A program made the position numbers and the translations under genes. Positions 9,847-19,868 of a stretch of 64,000 bases of DNA are shown one piece after another. The notes beneath the pieces were generated by a model that made no database searches, was not told the DNA's origin, and saw nothing but the letters and a program-made list of their open reading frames with translations. The stretch's first letter is position 1, and the number at the start of each line of letters is the position of its first letter. Origin of the DNA: Bythopirellula goksoeyrii (GTDB lineage: Bacteria; Planctomycetota; Planctomycetia; Pirellulales; Lacipirellulaceae); contig NZ_CP042913.1 in assembly GCF_008065115.1 (NCBI RefSeq), forward strand, positions 3,321,658-3,385,657, read 5' to 3'.

Positions 9847-10656
9847 TTATTCTCCTGTCTGTGCGGTTAGATTGTCCAAGAATGGGCCAAAGCCTTCAGG
9901 CCCTAGCCAGTATTGTACCAACTCCGTAACCCCGTTACTTGTTAGCGTAGCGCCGGAAAGTCCGTCTACTTTGTACTCAGCATCCGGATCATCAGCGGGA
10001 ACACTTCCCTTGACGACATGCAATTCGACATGCTCCTCGTCGCCATCGGAATAGAGGTGTTTGCCGGACCAGATATCAGTCCAGAGGGGGTTTTCGATTT
10101 CACCACCCAAGCCGGGGGTTTCGCCGTGTTCGTAAAAGGTAATTCCTCTCACGGTGTTGCCATCGGCATCGATGGAAATAAATCCATACAGCGTTGACCA
10201 CAATCCTTTGCCAACGACGGGTAACACTACTTGGTCGAGCTTCTCTTGGTCGTCCTTAACCTCATAAGCGAACGCGTACTTGGCCCTCCGTTTGATTCCT
10301 CCCAACGCAGTGGGAGGTTCTACGAGAACACTCATTTCAGGATCACGGACCGCATCACGTTGGTTGTAATTTGCCACATTGATCTCGTCGCTCTCGCTAT
10401 TAATCGGTTCGCCCGTTTCCAAATCGACCAGTACCGCCTCAATCTTTTCTGCGAAGATGTCGTCGATCTCAGAGGGAGTATTCTCACCTTCTTTGTAGAG
10501 TTCCGCAGCTAAGAGAACATTCTTTTTTTGATCGAGCTGCTTATTGAACTCTTGTCTACTGCGCAGGCCAACTGCAGCACTGGCGACCAGCACGGAACAG
10601 ACCACGCAGAGGACCGTGGCAACCAACAGAGTGTAAGGAACGCTATCACGCCGCAT
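9847..10656 (-). CDS. nqrC: NqrC, FMN-carrying subunit of Na+-NQR
   Basis: 269 residues from the ATG at 10656, which overlaps the nqrB stop by 11 bases and places the membrane anchor ([20 protein letters not shown]) at the N-terminus. A longer frame starts at 10704 but would run deep into nqrB. The FMN is covalently held on the threonine of [12 protein letters not shown] at about residue 235, the target of ApbE. The middle region has [26 protein letters not shown] cut by the usual FMN_bind domain layout. Confidence 0.93.
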   Translation of the reverse strand: MRRDSVPYTLLVATVLCVVCSVLVASAAVGLRSRQEFNKQLDQKKNVLLAAELYKEGENTPSEIDDIFAEKIEAVLVDLETGEPINSESDEINVANYNQRDAVRDPEMSVLVEPPTALGGIKRRAKYAFAYEVKDDQEKLDQVVLPVVGKGLWSTLYGFISIDADGNTVRGITFYEHGETPGLGGEIENPLWTDIWSGKHLYSDGDEEHVELHVVKGSVPADDPDAEYKVDGLSGATLTSNGVTELVQYWLGPEGFGPFLDNLTAQTGE

Positions 10657-11866
10657 AGCGAGCTGCCCTCCTCTTGATGTTTGATTGAACCACGAAGTAA
10701 TCAATCAACGGAGCGAAGGTGTTGCCGAAAAGAATAGCGAGCATGATTCCTTCCGGGTAGGCGGGATTGATGACTCGAATCAGAATGGTGAGCACACCTA
10801 TCAAGATGCCATAGCACCAACGGCCAACGTCGGTCATCGCTGCTGAGACCGGATCGGTCGCCATGAAAACCGTACCGAAGGCAAAGCCGCCGATCACAAA
10901 ATGCCAGAAGGGATTGAGCGTTATCATAGCGTTTTGGGTCGCGTTGCCACTGAAAATCCAAAACAAGCCAGAAGTCACAAAGGCTCCAGCTACGACACCT
11001 GCCATCACGCGCCAGGAGCCGATTCCGACTGCGATCAGCAAGATGGCACCCAGAATACACGCCAAGGTAGAAGTCTCACCCATCGAACCTTGAATGTAGC
11101 CGATAAAGCAGTCCCACCAACTGTAGCCGGTGAGAGCAGGTATCGTGTCTGAAACCTTGGCGGTGGCCATCGCCCCTAAAGGTGTGGCCGCTGAGAAACC
11201 ATCGGCAGCGGTCCAAATGGCCATCCCTGTGAGTTGCGTGGGGTAGGCGAAATAAAGGAACGCGCGGCCTGTGAGTGCAGGGTTGAGGAAGTTCTTTCCA
11301 ATGCCGCCATAGATTTCCTTCCCGATGACCACGCCAAAAGATATTCCCAGGGCGACTTGCCACAAGGGAATCGTTGGCGGCAACGTTAGTGGAAACAGGG
11401 CGCTAGTAACAAGAAAACCTTCGTTGATTTCGTGCTTGCGGACACTGGCAAACAAGCCCTCCCAGGCACCACCCACTGCGACTGTGACAAAATACACGGG
11501 GATAAAATAGAGCCCGCCCAGTACGAAGTTATCCAGGAAACTTCCCGGATCGTGGCCTAAACCCAAGGCCGTTAGCACGCTTTCACGCCACCCTTCGGTC
11601 GGAGTGCCTTGACCGTTCTCGATCGCCAGGTTGGCTTGATACCCCGTGTTGTCAAACGCCATGAAAAAACAAGGCAGCAATGCGACCACCACCAGCGACA
11701 TCATCCGCTTAAGATTCATCCCATCTCGAACGTGGGACGGCCCCTGGGTGGTATCGCTGGGCGTGTAGAGAAACGTATCGATCGCTTCATACATGGGATA
11801 AAGCTTCTCCAGCTTACTTCCCTTGCTGAAGGCAGGATGCAGTCGATCTAAAAGTTTCCGCAACAC
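10646..11866 (-). CDS. nqrB: NqrB, ubiquinone and Na+ channel subunit of Na+-NQR
   Basis: 406-residue polytopic membrane subunit. The covalent FMN site is seen as [16 protein letters not shown], with the modified Thr at residue 228; most homologues have Ser-Gly/Thr-Ala-Thr here, so Ser-Ala-Ala-Thr is a mild variant. Other NqrB signatures are [61 protein letters not shown] and [16 protein letters not shown]. It is separated from nqrA by a 109-base gap. Confidence 0.95.
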   Translation of the reverse strand: MLRKLLDRLHPAFSKGSKLEKLYPMYEAIDTFLYTPSDTTQGPSHVRDGMNLKRMMSLVVVALLPCFFMAFDNTGYQANLAIENGQGTPTEGWRESVLTALGLGHDPGSFLDNFVLGGLYFIPVYFVTVAVGGAWEGLFASVRKHEINEGFLVTSALFPLTLPPTIPLWQVALGISFGVVIGKEIYGGIGKNFLNPALTGRAFLYFAYPTQLTGMAIWTAADGFSAATPLGAMATAKVSDTIPALTGYSWWDCFIGYIQGSMGETSTLACILGAILLIAVGIGSWRVMAGVVAGAFVTSGLFWIFSGNATQNAMITLNPFWHFVIGGFAFGTVFMATDPVSAAMTDVGRWCYGILIGVLTILIRVINPAYPEGIMLAILFGNTFAPLIDYFVVQSNIKRRAARYAA

Positions 11867-11975
11867 AAAAGAGTCCTTGGATAAAATCTGTTAGCGAGTC
11901 AAAACCCAAATAACATTATTTAGCTAAATAAACTAAGTCCGGAAGCTGACGCATCCGCCTCGCCGAAAAAATTGT

Positions 11976-13349
11976 CTATCCCTCTACTTCAATTCTTGTC
12001 AGTGCATCCCGTAGCATGGGGCCAAACTCGTGTTTGCCGGGGTCCACATAGGTACACAAGGCCAAATCTTCTTCGTCCAGTTCTAAGACTCCTAACTGTT
12101 GGGCAAACTCGGTATCGCCCACGGTCAGTGATTTCAGGAGTGGCGTGGCAACAATGTCCAGTGGCATCACTTGCTCGTACATGCCGATCGGCACGATTGC
12201 CCGTGGGCTTCCTTCGGTGCTGGTATTGAACTTAAATCGCGACGAATCACCAACGACGCTGCTCCACGCCGAGGAGAAGACTCGTCGCACGGAGAACTTG
12301 TCCGCACCGGGTTTCATCCAACCAAGAAAATCGCGTTCTCCCCCTTCGGCTAGCACGGTCACCTGGTTGTGGAAGCGGCCCAGGTATCCTGTGGGATCCA
12401 CACTGCGCCTGCCTGAGAAAACCGAACCCGAGATTATCCTCGCTCCAAATTCCGAAGGCGACGTGTATTGACCCTCTGTGAGTTCGGCTAGCGAAGCCCC
12501 GAGTTGAGTCTTCACCAAGCGTGGGTTGTTCACCACAGGACCCGCCAGTGAAACAACCCGCTCAGTCAGCAGCTTGCCGGTCAGGAATAAGTGTCCCACC
12601 GCGATCACGTCCTGATAGCTGATGTGCCACACTGTCCTCTGGCGATCTACCGGCATCAGCGTGTGAATGTGTGTACCGACTAAGCCTGCCGGATGGGGGC
12701 CATCAAAGGCATGGAACTCGACTGGCGTTTTTCCTTCGCCAGGGATGTCAGCGCCGGCTCGGCGACAGACGTAGGTTGGTCCATCGCTTAGTTGGCTCAG
12801 CACTTCCAGGCCCGCTACAAAGTCAGCCGGCCGTTCGGCTATGACGATACTTGGGTTGGGTGCCAGGGGATTGGTGTCAATTGCCGTAATGAACAGAGCA
12901 TTGGGAATCGAGTCAATTTCAGGGACCTTGCTAAAGGGCCTGGTTCGCAAGGCCGTCCACATTCCCGAGGCGACCAGTTGTTCGCATACATGCTGGCGGT
13001 CGAGTTGGGTGAGATTTTGGTCTCGATGTGCCGTAAAGGTCTCTTGGTCGTCACCTTCGATCTCGATCACCAGCGAAAGAAACTTGCGCTTGGCACCACG
13101 GTTGACCCCCACGACTTTCCCGGAAGCGGGGGCCGTGAATTGAACTCCTGAGGTCTTTTTGTCGGTAAAAACTGGTTGACCAAGTCGTACACGGTCTCCC
13201 TCCGACACGAGCATGGTCGGCTTCATACCCACGTAGTCCGCGGCAACTAGGGCAACGTGCCGAATCACCGGACTCTCGGAAATCGCCTGCGCAGGCTCTC
13301 CCACAATAGGCAGGTTCAAACCTCGAGCGATCTGATGGACGCTGGTCAT
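11976..13349 (-). CDS. nqrA: NqrA, cytoplasmic subunit of Na+-NQR
   Basis: 457-residue soluble subunit, first gene of the operon. It has the biotinyl-lipoyl-like N-terminal region (YVGMKPTMLVSEGDRVRLGQ and GKVVGVNRGAKRKFLSLVIE), a central QDVIAVGHLFLTGKL segment and the C-terminal LCTYVDPGKHEFGPMLRDAL. The complex oxidises NADH, reduces quinone and pumps Na+ outwards. A perfect Rex-type operator lies 62 bases upstream of the start, so expression of the whole operon may follow the NADH/NAD+ ratio. Confidence 0.94.
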   Translation of the reverse strand: MTSVHQIARGLNLPIVGEPAQAISESPVIRHVALVAADYVGMKPTMLVSEGDRVRLGQPVFTDKKTSGVQFTAPASGKVVGVNRGAKRKFLSLVIEIEGDDQETFTAHRDQNLTQLDRQHVCEQLVASGMWTALRTRPFSKVPEIDSIPNALFITAIDTNPLAPNPSIVIAERPADFVAGLEVLSQLSDGPTYVCRRAGADIPGEGKTPVEFHAFDGPHPAGLVGTHIHTLMPVDRQRTVWHISYQDVIAVGHLFLTGKLLTERVVSLAGPVVNNPRLVKTQLGASLAELTEGQYTSPSEFGARIISGSVFSGRRSVDPTGYLGRFHNQVTVLAEGGERDFLGWMKPGADKFSVRRVFSSAWSSVVGDSSRFKFNTSTEGSPRAIVPIGMYEQVMPLDIVATPLLKSLTVGDTEFAQQLGVLELDEEDLALCTYVDPGKHEFGPMLRDALTRIEVEG

Positions 13350-13410
13350 GGTGGTGAAAAATGTCCTAAATAGCTAGGATTTATGCATGTGCGAATCCGC
13401 TCGGCAGGGA

Positions 13411-13428
13411 TTGTGAATTTTTTCACAA
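13411..13428. promoter_or_regulatory. Rex-type redox operator upstream of nqrA
   Basis: TTGTGAATTTTTTCACAA is a perfect match to the Rex box described in several phyla (TTGTGAA, four A/T-rich bases, TTCACAA). Rex is a repressor that leaves DNA when NADH is high. The site is 62 bases upstream of nqrA, whose complex consumes NADH, so target and regulator agree in logic. A second perfect palindrome, GACTCGCGAGTC, follows at 13432-13443. No rex gene is in this window. Confidence 0.65.
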
Positions 13429-13545
13429 ATAGACTCGCGAGTCAATAACCTACTACTGGCAAAGGCTTTGTGCAAGACTGACATAAGAATAGAGTGCATT
13501 CCGGGTGCGATTTTTTTCATAATTGAGCGTCGGGGGAGCGTTTAA

Positions 13546-13605
13546 TGTCATACCGAGGGAATCCCAGAAATCAGGCCAGATCCCTCGGAATAAATCGTGA
13601 TAACA
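13546..13605. repeat. Dispersed palindromic repeat, copy R1
   Basis: This segment shares its core with the elements at 35589-35721 and 45732-45889. It has CCGAGGGAATC, then a centre containing GGCCAGATC and the pairing arm CCCTCGG, then a GATAACAA tail comparable to GATGACAA in the others. Unlike those, I could not see clear outer inverted repeats or a target duplication, so it may be an old, worn copy. It lies between the nqr promoter and the 3' end of the glucoamylase gene and could also work as a terminator hairpin. Confidence 0.5.
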
Positions 13606-13629
13606 ACTATCAGGTTCCCCGAGACACCT

Positions 13630-16023
13630 TTACGCGATCTCAATCGAAAAGTCCCTACCTTCCCACCGCCGTGCACTGAGCCACAGGAAAGTGAACTGAA
13701 CCGGGCCAATACCATAGTTCTCTGGCATGATGTCGCAGAAATAGACTCCAACGCCTGCATCGGATGAATCCAGGTCACCTTGGGACTTCCATCCGTCACA
13801 AGAGTAGCGCAGGCGAAATGGGGCCTGTGCTTGAATACGAAGCGTTCGGCCCCGACTCATTTTGCCGATTTGACGGTTAAATTTCCACACTTCCCAGTCG
13901 ATACGTTTGCGGGGTTTGAGATAGCGGTCTGCCACGGCGGGAATTCGATCAAAGATCGCCCCATCTTTGATCGAACGCAGAAGCTTGATGTATTCTGCAT
14001 GAGCCCACATCAGTGGCATTGCGGCACCAGTCGGTCGACCAAAGAACATCCGCAACTCAGGATCGTCGGCGGTGTCCCAGACCTGTTCGGGGAGGAGCCC
14101 TGTGCTGCTGGCGAAGGACTCGATGGCATGAACAAGCGGTTTCACATCGCGTCCGGCAGCCAATTCGTAGTGCGCCCGTTCACCGGTTAATAGTGGCCAT
14201 GCGCGGCCCTGGCCCCAACCGACGAATGGTCCGCCGTCGGCGCGCTGTCCGTAGCCGTCGCGGTTGTAGCGACGCCAACAGGGCCCAAAAGGTGTTTCGA
14301 CCTTGAGAACCGAGTCGACTACTTTTAAGGAATCTACAATCACAGGGTCGTTCGGCGGTCGAATGCCATAGCGCACGAACTCAAGAAAACCGGCGTCCAC
14401 GATTTCCTTGGCTGGAAATGCTGCCTTCAAACCAGGCGCACGGTTCTTGACTAAGAGTGTCCCGCAATTGGGATCCTCATTCGGAGACGCATCACTCAAG
14501 TCGAGAGGACGAATTCGGATGAAGTGCCGAGGAATTCCTTCAACAAGTTTTCCCTCCGTCGTGACCGTCCATTGCTCAATATGGCTTTCCAGAAAGTCGG
14601 CGTACTCGCTCAGATAGTTTGCAGTCTCCGACTCTCCCCGGCTGTCTGCCAACTGGGCCGCACACACCAACGCGGCAATGTTTGAGGCAAGCGTTGAGGG
14701 GGAATAGCCGCTGTTTTCTTCCCAACGTTCCTGAGGGGTCGCGGGACCTTGGCGAATTAAATATCCCGCGGCAGCTCGAACCATGGGCCATGGGTCAAAG
14801 TCCTTTAAGCAATCCGCCTCGTGTAGCTTCCAGGCAAGCAAGATCGGAAACGCAACCTCATCGAGTTGAATGCCTGACCAGTAGGGTTCGCCATCGATCC
14901 AAAAGTTTTGAGGAAAACCGCCATTGGGGCACAGTGAACTGGCCAAGTAGACCAAAGCCCGAAATGGTGTCTCGGTATTGCCCGAGGCAAGCAGCCCCAG
15001 GGCGCTATTGACCATGTCACGGGTCCAAACGAGATGATATCCCCCGAGATCGTCGTCCCCTTTGGCTTCTCCCCAAGGGATGCTCAGTGAGGCAATCATG
15101 GCTCCGGGATAACTCTTGTCTTCGTGGGCAAGCAGCAGACTATGGCTCGTGCGATAGAGACGACCACCGTCCTGGGAGACGTCGTCGAGATCGAGAACCG
15201 TGCGGCATGCACGCGACCACTGGTCGCTAAACCTTGCCTGCTGGTCTTCAAAAGGAATCGCGAGTGATTGCCACAAGGAGGTAATCGCCCCATGCAGATG
15301 ATCCCCAAATCCCAATCCGAGTGTAAACTCCGCGCCATCGCCCACGGAGATTTCAGCGATCATTGCCACATTGCCGTCGGCAGCGATGTTGAATTGCCAA
15401 TCGAGCTTTTTGTTGCTCGACAGATCCTGCCAGCCGTCGGAGATGCCCACGTAGCCACACGACGCAGTTGTGAATGCCCGAGTACAACCCATGGCAAGCC
15501 AGCGCCGCTCAGAGTTGGCCACCAAGATGCGCTGGTCATTCACAGATGCGACCTGGGCTGTGTTATTCCAACCTCCACCTCCCAGATGAGGAGCCAACAG
15601 AGCATAGAGTCGGAGTTTGCCTCGCCACTTGGGTGAAGGAAAAAACCGAGTATGGATTAGCACACACGCGGCATGCGGGGCAGAGATTATTTGTTTTTCG
15701 ATCCGGTAGCGCCCTGCATCATCTTCATTGACGATTCGATAACCGAGTGAATTGTCGCACATCCGTTCGATGGAATTCTTGGTATGCCGGCGCTCATCAT
15801 GGCAGAAAGTCTCCCCGTCGGTGACCATGTATTGCAAGTCGCGAATTTGCGGCTCGTCGATCGTTGGATAATAGACTTCGTTGAGAATCCCGCCAGACAC
15901 GGTCCACCAAATCAGGCTGGATGCCGAATAGGCGGTACCTACACCTTGCTTGTCACTGCGCGTCCAGCGTGGCTGAATACCCGGGCGACCGAATGCGGGG
16001 CGATTGCTGAGTAGCTCGGTCAT
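13630..16023 (-). CDS. GH15 glucoamylase/glucodextranase-type alpha-glucosidase
   Basis: 797-residue enzyme with the two-part layout of bacterial glucan 1,4-alpha-glucosidases. There is an N-terminal beta-sandwich (GGILNEVYYPTIDEPQIRD) and an alpha/alpha-barrel with GGYHLVWTRDMVNSALGLLA. The likely catalytic glutamates lie in ERWEENSGYSPST and LLPEQVWD. It should release glucose from the non-reducing ends of alpha-glucans such as glycogen or starch. No signal peptide is seen, so it probably acts on internal glycogen. A C-terminal beta domain of about 80 residues follows the barrel. It is separated from the MarC gene upstream by a short gap. Confidence 0.9.
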   Translation of the reverse strand: MTELLSNRPAFGRPGIQPRWTRSDKQGVGTAYSASSLIWWTVSGGILNEVYYPTIDEPQIRDLQYMVTDGETFCHDERRHTKNSIERMCDNSLGYRIVNEDDAGRYRIEKQIISAPHAACVLIHTRFFPSPKWRGKLRLYALLAPHLGGGGWNNTAQVASVNDQRILVANSERRWLAMGCTRAFTTASCGYVGISDGWQDLSSNKKLDWQFNIAADGNVAMIAEISVGDGAEFTLGLGFGDHLHGAITSLWQSLAIPFEDQQARFSDQWSRACRTVLDLDDVSQDGGRLYRTSHSLLLAHEDKSYPGAMIASLSIPWGEAKGDDDLGGYHLVWTRDMVNSALGLLASGNTETPFRALVYLASSLCPNGGFPQNFWIDGEPYWSGIQLDEVAFPILLAWKLHEADCLKDFDPWPMVRAAAGYLIRQGPATPQERWEENSGYSPSTLASNIAALVCAAQLADSRGESETANYLSEYADFLESHIEQWTVTTEGKLVEGIPRHFIRIRPLDLSDASPNEDPNCGTLLVKNRAPGLKAAFPAKEIVDAGFLEFVRYGIRPPNDPVIVDSLKVVDSVLKVETPFGPCWRRYNRDGYGQRADGGPFVGWGQGRAWPLLTGERAHYELAAGRDVKPLVHAIESFASSTGLLPEQVWDTADDPELRMFFGRPTGAAMPLMWAHAEYIKLLRSIKDGAIFDRIPAVADRYLKPRKRIDWEVWKFNRQIGKMSRGRTLRIQAQAPFRLRYSCDGWKSQGDLDSSDAGVGVYFCDIMPENYGIGPVQFTFLWLSARRWEGRDFSIEIA

Positions 16024-16062
16024 GGTTTACCTACTATTGAAATGGCCACTTCCCTGGTTTGC

Positions 16063-16680
16063 TTACGCTCCGTCAAACATTGGCTTAAGTTCAACTAACG
16101 CTTCGAGAATCATCTCCACTGCTAACCCAGCCAATACCATTCCCATGACACGAACCACAAGACTCGATCCAGCTTTGCCAAGGTAGGCATAGATTCGGTT
16201 CGCCTGCAGAAGCATGATTAAGGTGATACCGAGTACGGCTAGAAGCAGACAACTCGTGGTCACCTGCTCGGCGAACGTAAACTCGCGATTGTCGGTAAGC
16301 ACGACCGAGGCGAGAATTGCTCCCGGACTGGCAATCGACGGCACTGCAAGAGGATACACAGCAACATCGTGGTCTCTATCTCTTGCGGGATTTTCCGCCG
16401 CAGCGCCAGAACCAAACACCATCTGCAACCCAAATAGAAAGAAGATGATTCCTCCCGCAAGCTGGAAAGCAGCGAGTTGAATGCCGATTGACCCCAGAAA
16501 TAGTTGCCCCAACGCGATGAACACCAGCAGAATCGCGGCAGAATAGACAATCGCTCGCTTTGCAATACGCCTTCGATCTTCCGGAGCAACACTAGCCGTC
16601 AGACCGACGAACAGAGTTAGCGTCCCTATCGGATCGATGGTGGTAAAAAACGTCAGAAAATCGGCAACAAGTTGATCCAT
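16063..16680 (-). CDS. MarC-family integral membrane protein
   Basis: 205-residue protein with about six hydrophobic segments and the MarC signature FFTTIDPIGTLTLFVGLTA near the N-terminus, and YPLAVPSIASPGAILASVVL in the middle. Family function is unknown; the old link to multidrug resistance in E. coli was not upheld. Length is normal for the family. It may share a transcript with the glucoamylase gene downstream, since only 39 bases separate them. Confidence 0.88.
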   Translation of the reverse strand: MDQLVADFLTFFTTIDPIGTLTLFVGLTASVAPEDRRRIAKRAIVYSAAILLVFIALGQLFLGSIGIQLAAFQLAGGIIFFLFGLQMVFGSGAAAENPARDRDHDVAVYPLAVPSIASPGAILASVVLTDNREFTFAEQVTTSCLLLAVLGITLIMLLQANRIYAYLGKAGSSLVVRVMGMVLAGLAVEMILEALVELKPMFDGA

Positions 16681-16812
16681 GGGGTTCTAACATGGCTATT
16701 TGACGACAAGATTGCAATAGACCCGTAGGCACTGCAGGCACCATGTTAGCCGCGACGCGGTAGCCGAGCCTCACGAGGCCTAGCGCGCCAGCTTCGTCCT
16801 CCCCCAAAGAAT

Positions 16813-17862
16813 TTACTCCTCGTTTCTCCGAAGGCGCCGTTTGGAGGCCAGCACCGATTTGATGAATTGGCCCTGCTTGCGAGATTTCTGGTGACGTTCA
16901 TGAAGGGATTGAGCATTGCGTGCTTGCTCAGCCTGGAGTTTTAGGTAGTTCTTCAGTCGTCTCACGTCGAGTTCGCCAGACTCAATTGCCGCTTGCACAG
17001 CACAGTCAGGCTCTTCTCCGTGGGTGCAATCGCGAAATCTACAAGACACGGCCAATTCCACGATCTCATCAAAAACCTCAGCTACCCCCTCTTCGCAGTC
17101 TGCCAACTGCAACTCACGCATGCCGGGGGTATCGATCAACAGGCCGCCAGTATCGAGCCGATGGATCGAACGGGCTGTTGTCGTATGGCGGCCTCTGCCG
17201 TCGTCTTCGCGAATAGCTTGTGTGGCCAGATGTCCCGCACCAAGACTCATCGCCAGAGTGGATTTCCCCACACCCGAGGAACCTACCAGAGCCACGGTCT
17301 TACCAACTCCACACCAGTCGGCCAGAAGATCCATTTGCTCTGGGTCGCGAGCATCGAGCGTAATCACCGAGAGCCCATGCTTTAATCGCCGCGTTTCCTG
17401 AAGGAATGAATTCGGATCTTCGCACATATCTGCTTTGGTCAACACGACAACAGGAAATACCTCGGCTTCCGCAGCCAATGCCAAATAACGCTCCAATCGC
17501 GAGGGATTGAAATCCGGATTGCACGAACTGACGATGAAGAGCGTATCAAGATTCGCCGCGATCAGTTGCGTTTGGACCTTCTCTCCGGCAGCCTTTCTGG
17601 CGACGAGAGATTCGCGTTGCAGTCTGCGAATCCCACGCTGGGTGCTCGGTTCGAGCAGCAGCCAATCGCCCACGGCGACTTCGCCACAGGCATGAATCAG
17701 CCCGGTCGGTAGCGAAAACTCAGTTCCGGCACCTAAGCATAGGATGGAGCTCCCCAAGTGCGCTGCGACACGCGCTGCAAGCAACTCAGCTGACTCGTAG
17801 GGCGACAATTGCTGCTCAAACCAGGGTTTCCATCCCAGGGCTTGTAGACCGGCTGAATCCAT
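16813..17862 (-). CDS. rsgA: RsgA, ribosome small-subunit GTPase
   Basis: 349-residue circularly permuted GTPase that helps late maturation of the 30S subunit. After an OB-fold region the GTPase motifs occur in permuted order: TKAD (G4), GSSGVGKSTL (G1), RHTTTAR (G2) and DTPGMREL (G3). The C-terminal zinc region CRFRDCTHGEEPDC follows. A basic tail (RHQKSRKQGQFIKSVLASKR) closes the protein. All key residues are present. Confidence 0.93.
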   Translation of the reverse strand: MDSAGLQALGWKPWFEQQLSPYESAELLAARVAAHLGSSILCLGAGTEFSLPTGLIHACGEVAVGDWLLLEPSTQRGIRRLQRESLVARKAAGEKVQTQLIAANLDTLFIVSSCNPDFNPSRLERYLALAAEAEVFPVVVLTKADMCEDPNSFLQETRRLKHGLSVITLDARDPEQMDLLADWCGVGKTVALVGSSGVGKSTLAMSLGAGHLATQAIREDDGRGRHTTTARSIHRLDTGGLLIDTPGMRELQLADCEEGVAEVFDEIVELAVSCRFRDCTHGEEPDCAVQAAIESGELDVRRLKNYLKLQAEQARNAQSLHERHQKSRKQGQFIKSVLASKRRLRRNEE

Positions 17863-18009
17863 GATTCGGCTCTCCGAGGAGTTGGTTTGCCGAGAAAGAC
17901 ACGACTTCTAGTCGCAAGGTTCACGACTCTTCCGGTCGACTTGGAATTCAGAGGCTGATAGATCCCGGCCACATCAATTGATACGACCGAAATCTAAAAC
18001 AACCGAATG

Positions 18010-18666
18010 TTAATTGAAAATCCTGAGAAAGCCGAAGCTGATTCCGACAAGCAGGAGCAAGCCAGTCGCTGGCTCCGGTACAAGCGTTCCCTCTAAACGA
18101 AATGCCATGTCGTCGGCCCCCACTTCTCCGGTGAAGAACCCAAACGTCGTTCCAGTGAATTGTGCCATCGTGCCGGTTGGATCGACTCCTGAGAGTCCGG
18201 TCAAATCCAGATCCTTGGATGTCCCACTCATGCCGATCCAATATGTCTTAGCCGCGTCTAACGAGATTGGGGTGGTAAAGTCGGCATGAACGCGGACGTT
18301 TCCCGTAACTGCGCCCTCGGAATCAATGATAGCAATCTCTTCAATCAATTCAGTTAGTAAAGTGCCCGGTATGCCTGAAGTATCCTCATAAAGTCGAATC
18401 GTCACTGAGTCGCCAACAACTGGCAGAAGTGGTGACATGTAGATATCCATTGCAGTCAGGCTAGCAGCAGATGAGAAAGAAAAGTCTTCGGCAAAATTCT
18501 GGGAGGTGCTGGCATTGCCGAGAGCGTTGGTGATCACAGTAGCACCGGTCGTCGCCGGGCTCTTGTCAAGAAGTATCGCTGCACCTGCCGGCTCGCAGAA
18601 GAAGATAATGGCTACCATCGCTATAGCCATGAACAAATAGGATGCGCGAGATTGATTACAAAGCAT
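18010..18666 (-). CDS. PEP-CTERM secreted protein
   Basis: 218-residue exported protein with an N-terminal signal (LFMAIAMVAIIFFCEPAGA) and a C-terminal PEP-CTERM sorting tail: VPEPATG, a hydrophobic stretch, then an Arg near the end. Such proteins are processed by an exosortase and belong to the cell surface. The middle (FSFSSAASLTAMDIYMS, GDSVTIRLYED, KTYWIGMSG) looks like a choice-of-anchor beta-sandwich of unknown ligand. A GGAG ribosome site precedes the start. It stands alone with a long empty region upstream. Confidence 0.85.
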   Translation of the reverse strand: MLCNQSRASYLFMAIAMVAIIFFCEPAGAAILLDKSPATTGATVITNALGNASTSQNFAEDFSFSSAASLTAMDIYMSPLLPVVGDSVTIRLYEDTSGIPGTLLTELIEEIAIIDSEGAVTGNVRVHADFTTPISLDAAKTYWIGMSGTSKDLDLTGLSGVDPTGTMAQFTGTTFGFFTGEVGADDMAFRLEGTLVPEPATGLLLLVGISFGFLRIFN

Positions 18667-19490
18667 TAGTCATTCTCCAGAAAAGATTGGGGGAAGTTGG
18701 GTGCTCCTTAGATTGGCTTGCCTTCCGCTTACTGTTCGAACGCTGTAAAGCTTAGTCTATACGGAATTGATCTCAGAACAATCAAATTAGCGAGTTTTCT
18801 GAGAAAAGTTTCCTGGAAAGCTCTGTCCTCGTCTCCTAATTCACGTCTGACCGTGGTCTTCTAGGTTCATTGCGTTTTCATCATATCCCGAGGGGGTTTA
18901 CATCCCTTAGCCCGTACAGAATAAGTCGAGCGACAGCTAGAATTTTCGCTACCCCATTTTTCCGATACCGAATTTAAAGTTGACCGAGGAGTTGACTTCG
19001 TGTGTAGCTCAAACCATGCCAAGGACGAAATGAACGAACCTCCTACCCCCTTGGGAACACTCTTCTCCCCGTAACCGGTACCACACATTTTTTGCTGGAA
19101 AGTGTGCCACCCTTTCTGTTAGGATCGTCAGCGCGCACCGTTGGCGCTAGAGATCCGTCTTTCGTTGCCAATGGCTTTGCTGGCTCGAAGCAGTCCGAGT
19201 TTTGTCAGTGAGGAGTCGAGTATTGTTTTCAAAACTATTTCGCTATTATCAGAAAACCACCATGAAATAAGTTCAAGACGAGATCAGGGCGCCGAGTTTT
19301 GTATTTTGTTTTTCCGTTCTCCAGAAAATGGCCACGACAAAATTCCTCCTTCGATGCGCAGAATCGAAAGAGAATCGTGGGCTTGTCACAGACCGCCGGT
19401 TGTGATGACCGGAGTACCTTGATTGTAGAAACCTATCCCATCCACGAAACTGCGATCCTAGGAACCGCATCGAGGGGAGATAGGTAGACG
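18667..19490. other. Long gene-poor intergenic region
   Basis: About 820 bases without a convincing gene. Open frames here lack family resemblance and ribosome sites. It should hold the promoter of the PEP-CTERM gene at its left edge. Otherwise nothing is recognised. Confidence 0.5.
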
Positions 19491-19677
19491 TTAACCCAAC
19501 AGAATCAACGCGTCGTCATCACCTTTGCGTTCAGTCCACTGCTTGCAAACCTCACCCAATCCGTATACGCAGAGTTCTAACCGATCACTCAGTCGTTCCA
19601 GCATATCACCGGGCGTGGAGCTAATATCGGCAGGGAGTTGACTGGCCAACGAATAGATGCCAAGAGGGACTTGCTAC
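19491..19677 (-). pseudogene. Possible 3' fragment of an unidentified gene
   Basis: A minus-strand frame of about 61 codons with protein-like composition reads GIYSLASQLPADISSTPGD, then MLERLSDRLELC, then QWTERKGDDDALILLG and a TAA at 19491. It is bounded upstream by an in-frame TAG near 19680 and has no good start codon apart from an internal ATG. Even codon use and a plausible C-terminus suggest the tail of a lost gene, but I do not recognise the family. It may also be chance. Confidence 0.3.
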
Positions 19678-19868
19678 CCTAAAATTTGTGCCAACAACAA
19701 GATAAAAGTGAAAACACGCGCCCAGAATGTCCAGGTTGACCATCATGGTAATCGTCGCTTGCGAATATGTGCCAGAATTCCTTGAAAAACGGCCCCGTTG
19801 ACCACCCTCCACTGGCAGCGCTATACTCGCCAAACTCGCTTAATGTCACTGTTTGAAAGTAAATCACG
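19678..19868. promoter_or_regulatory. Presumed promoter region of sucCD
   Basis: Non-coding stretch directly upstream of sucC. No clear sigma70-type boxes or operator symmetry could be picked out by eye. It is listed because the sucC-sucD-polX unit must be transcribed from here or from the gap to its left. Confidence 0.3.
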
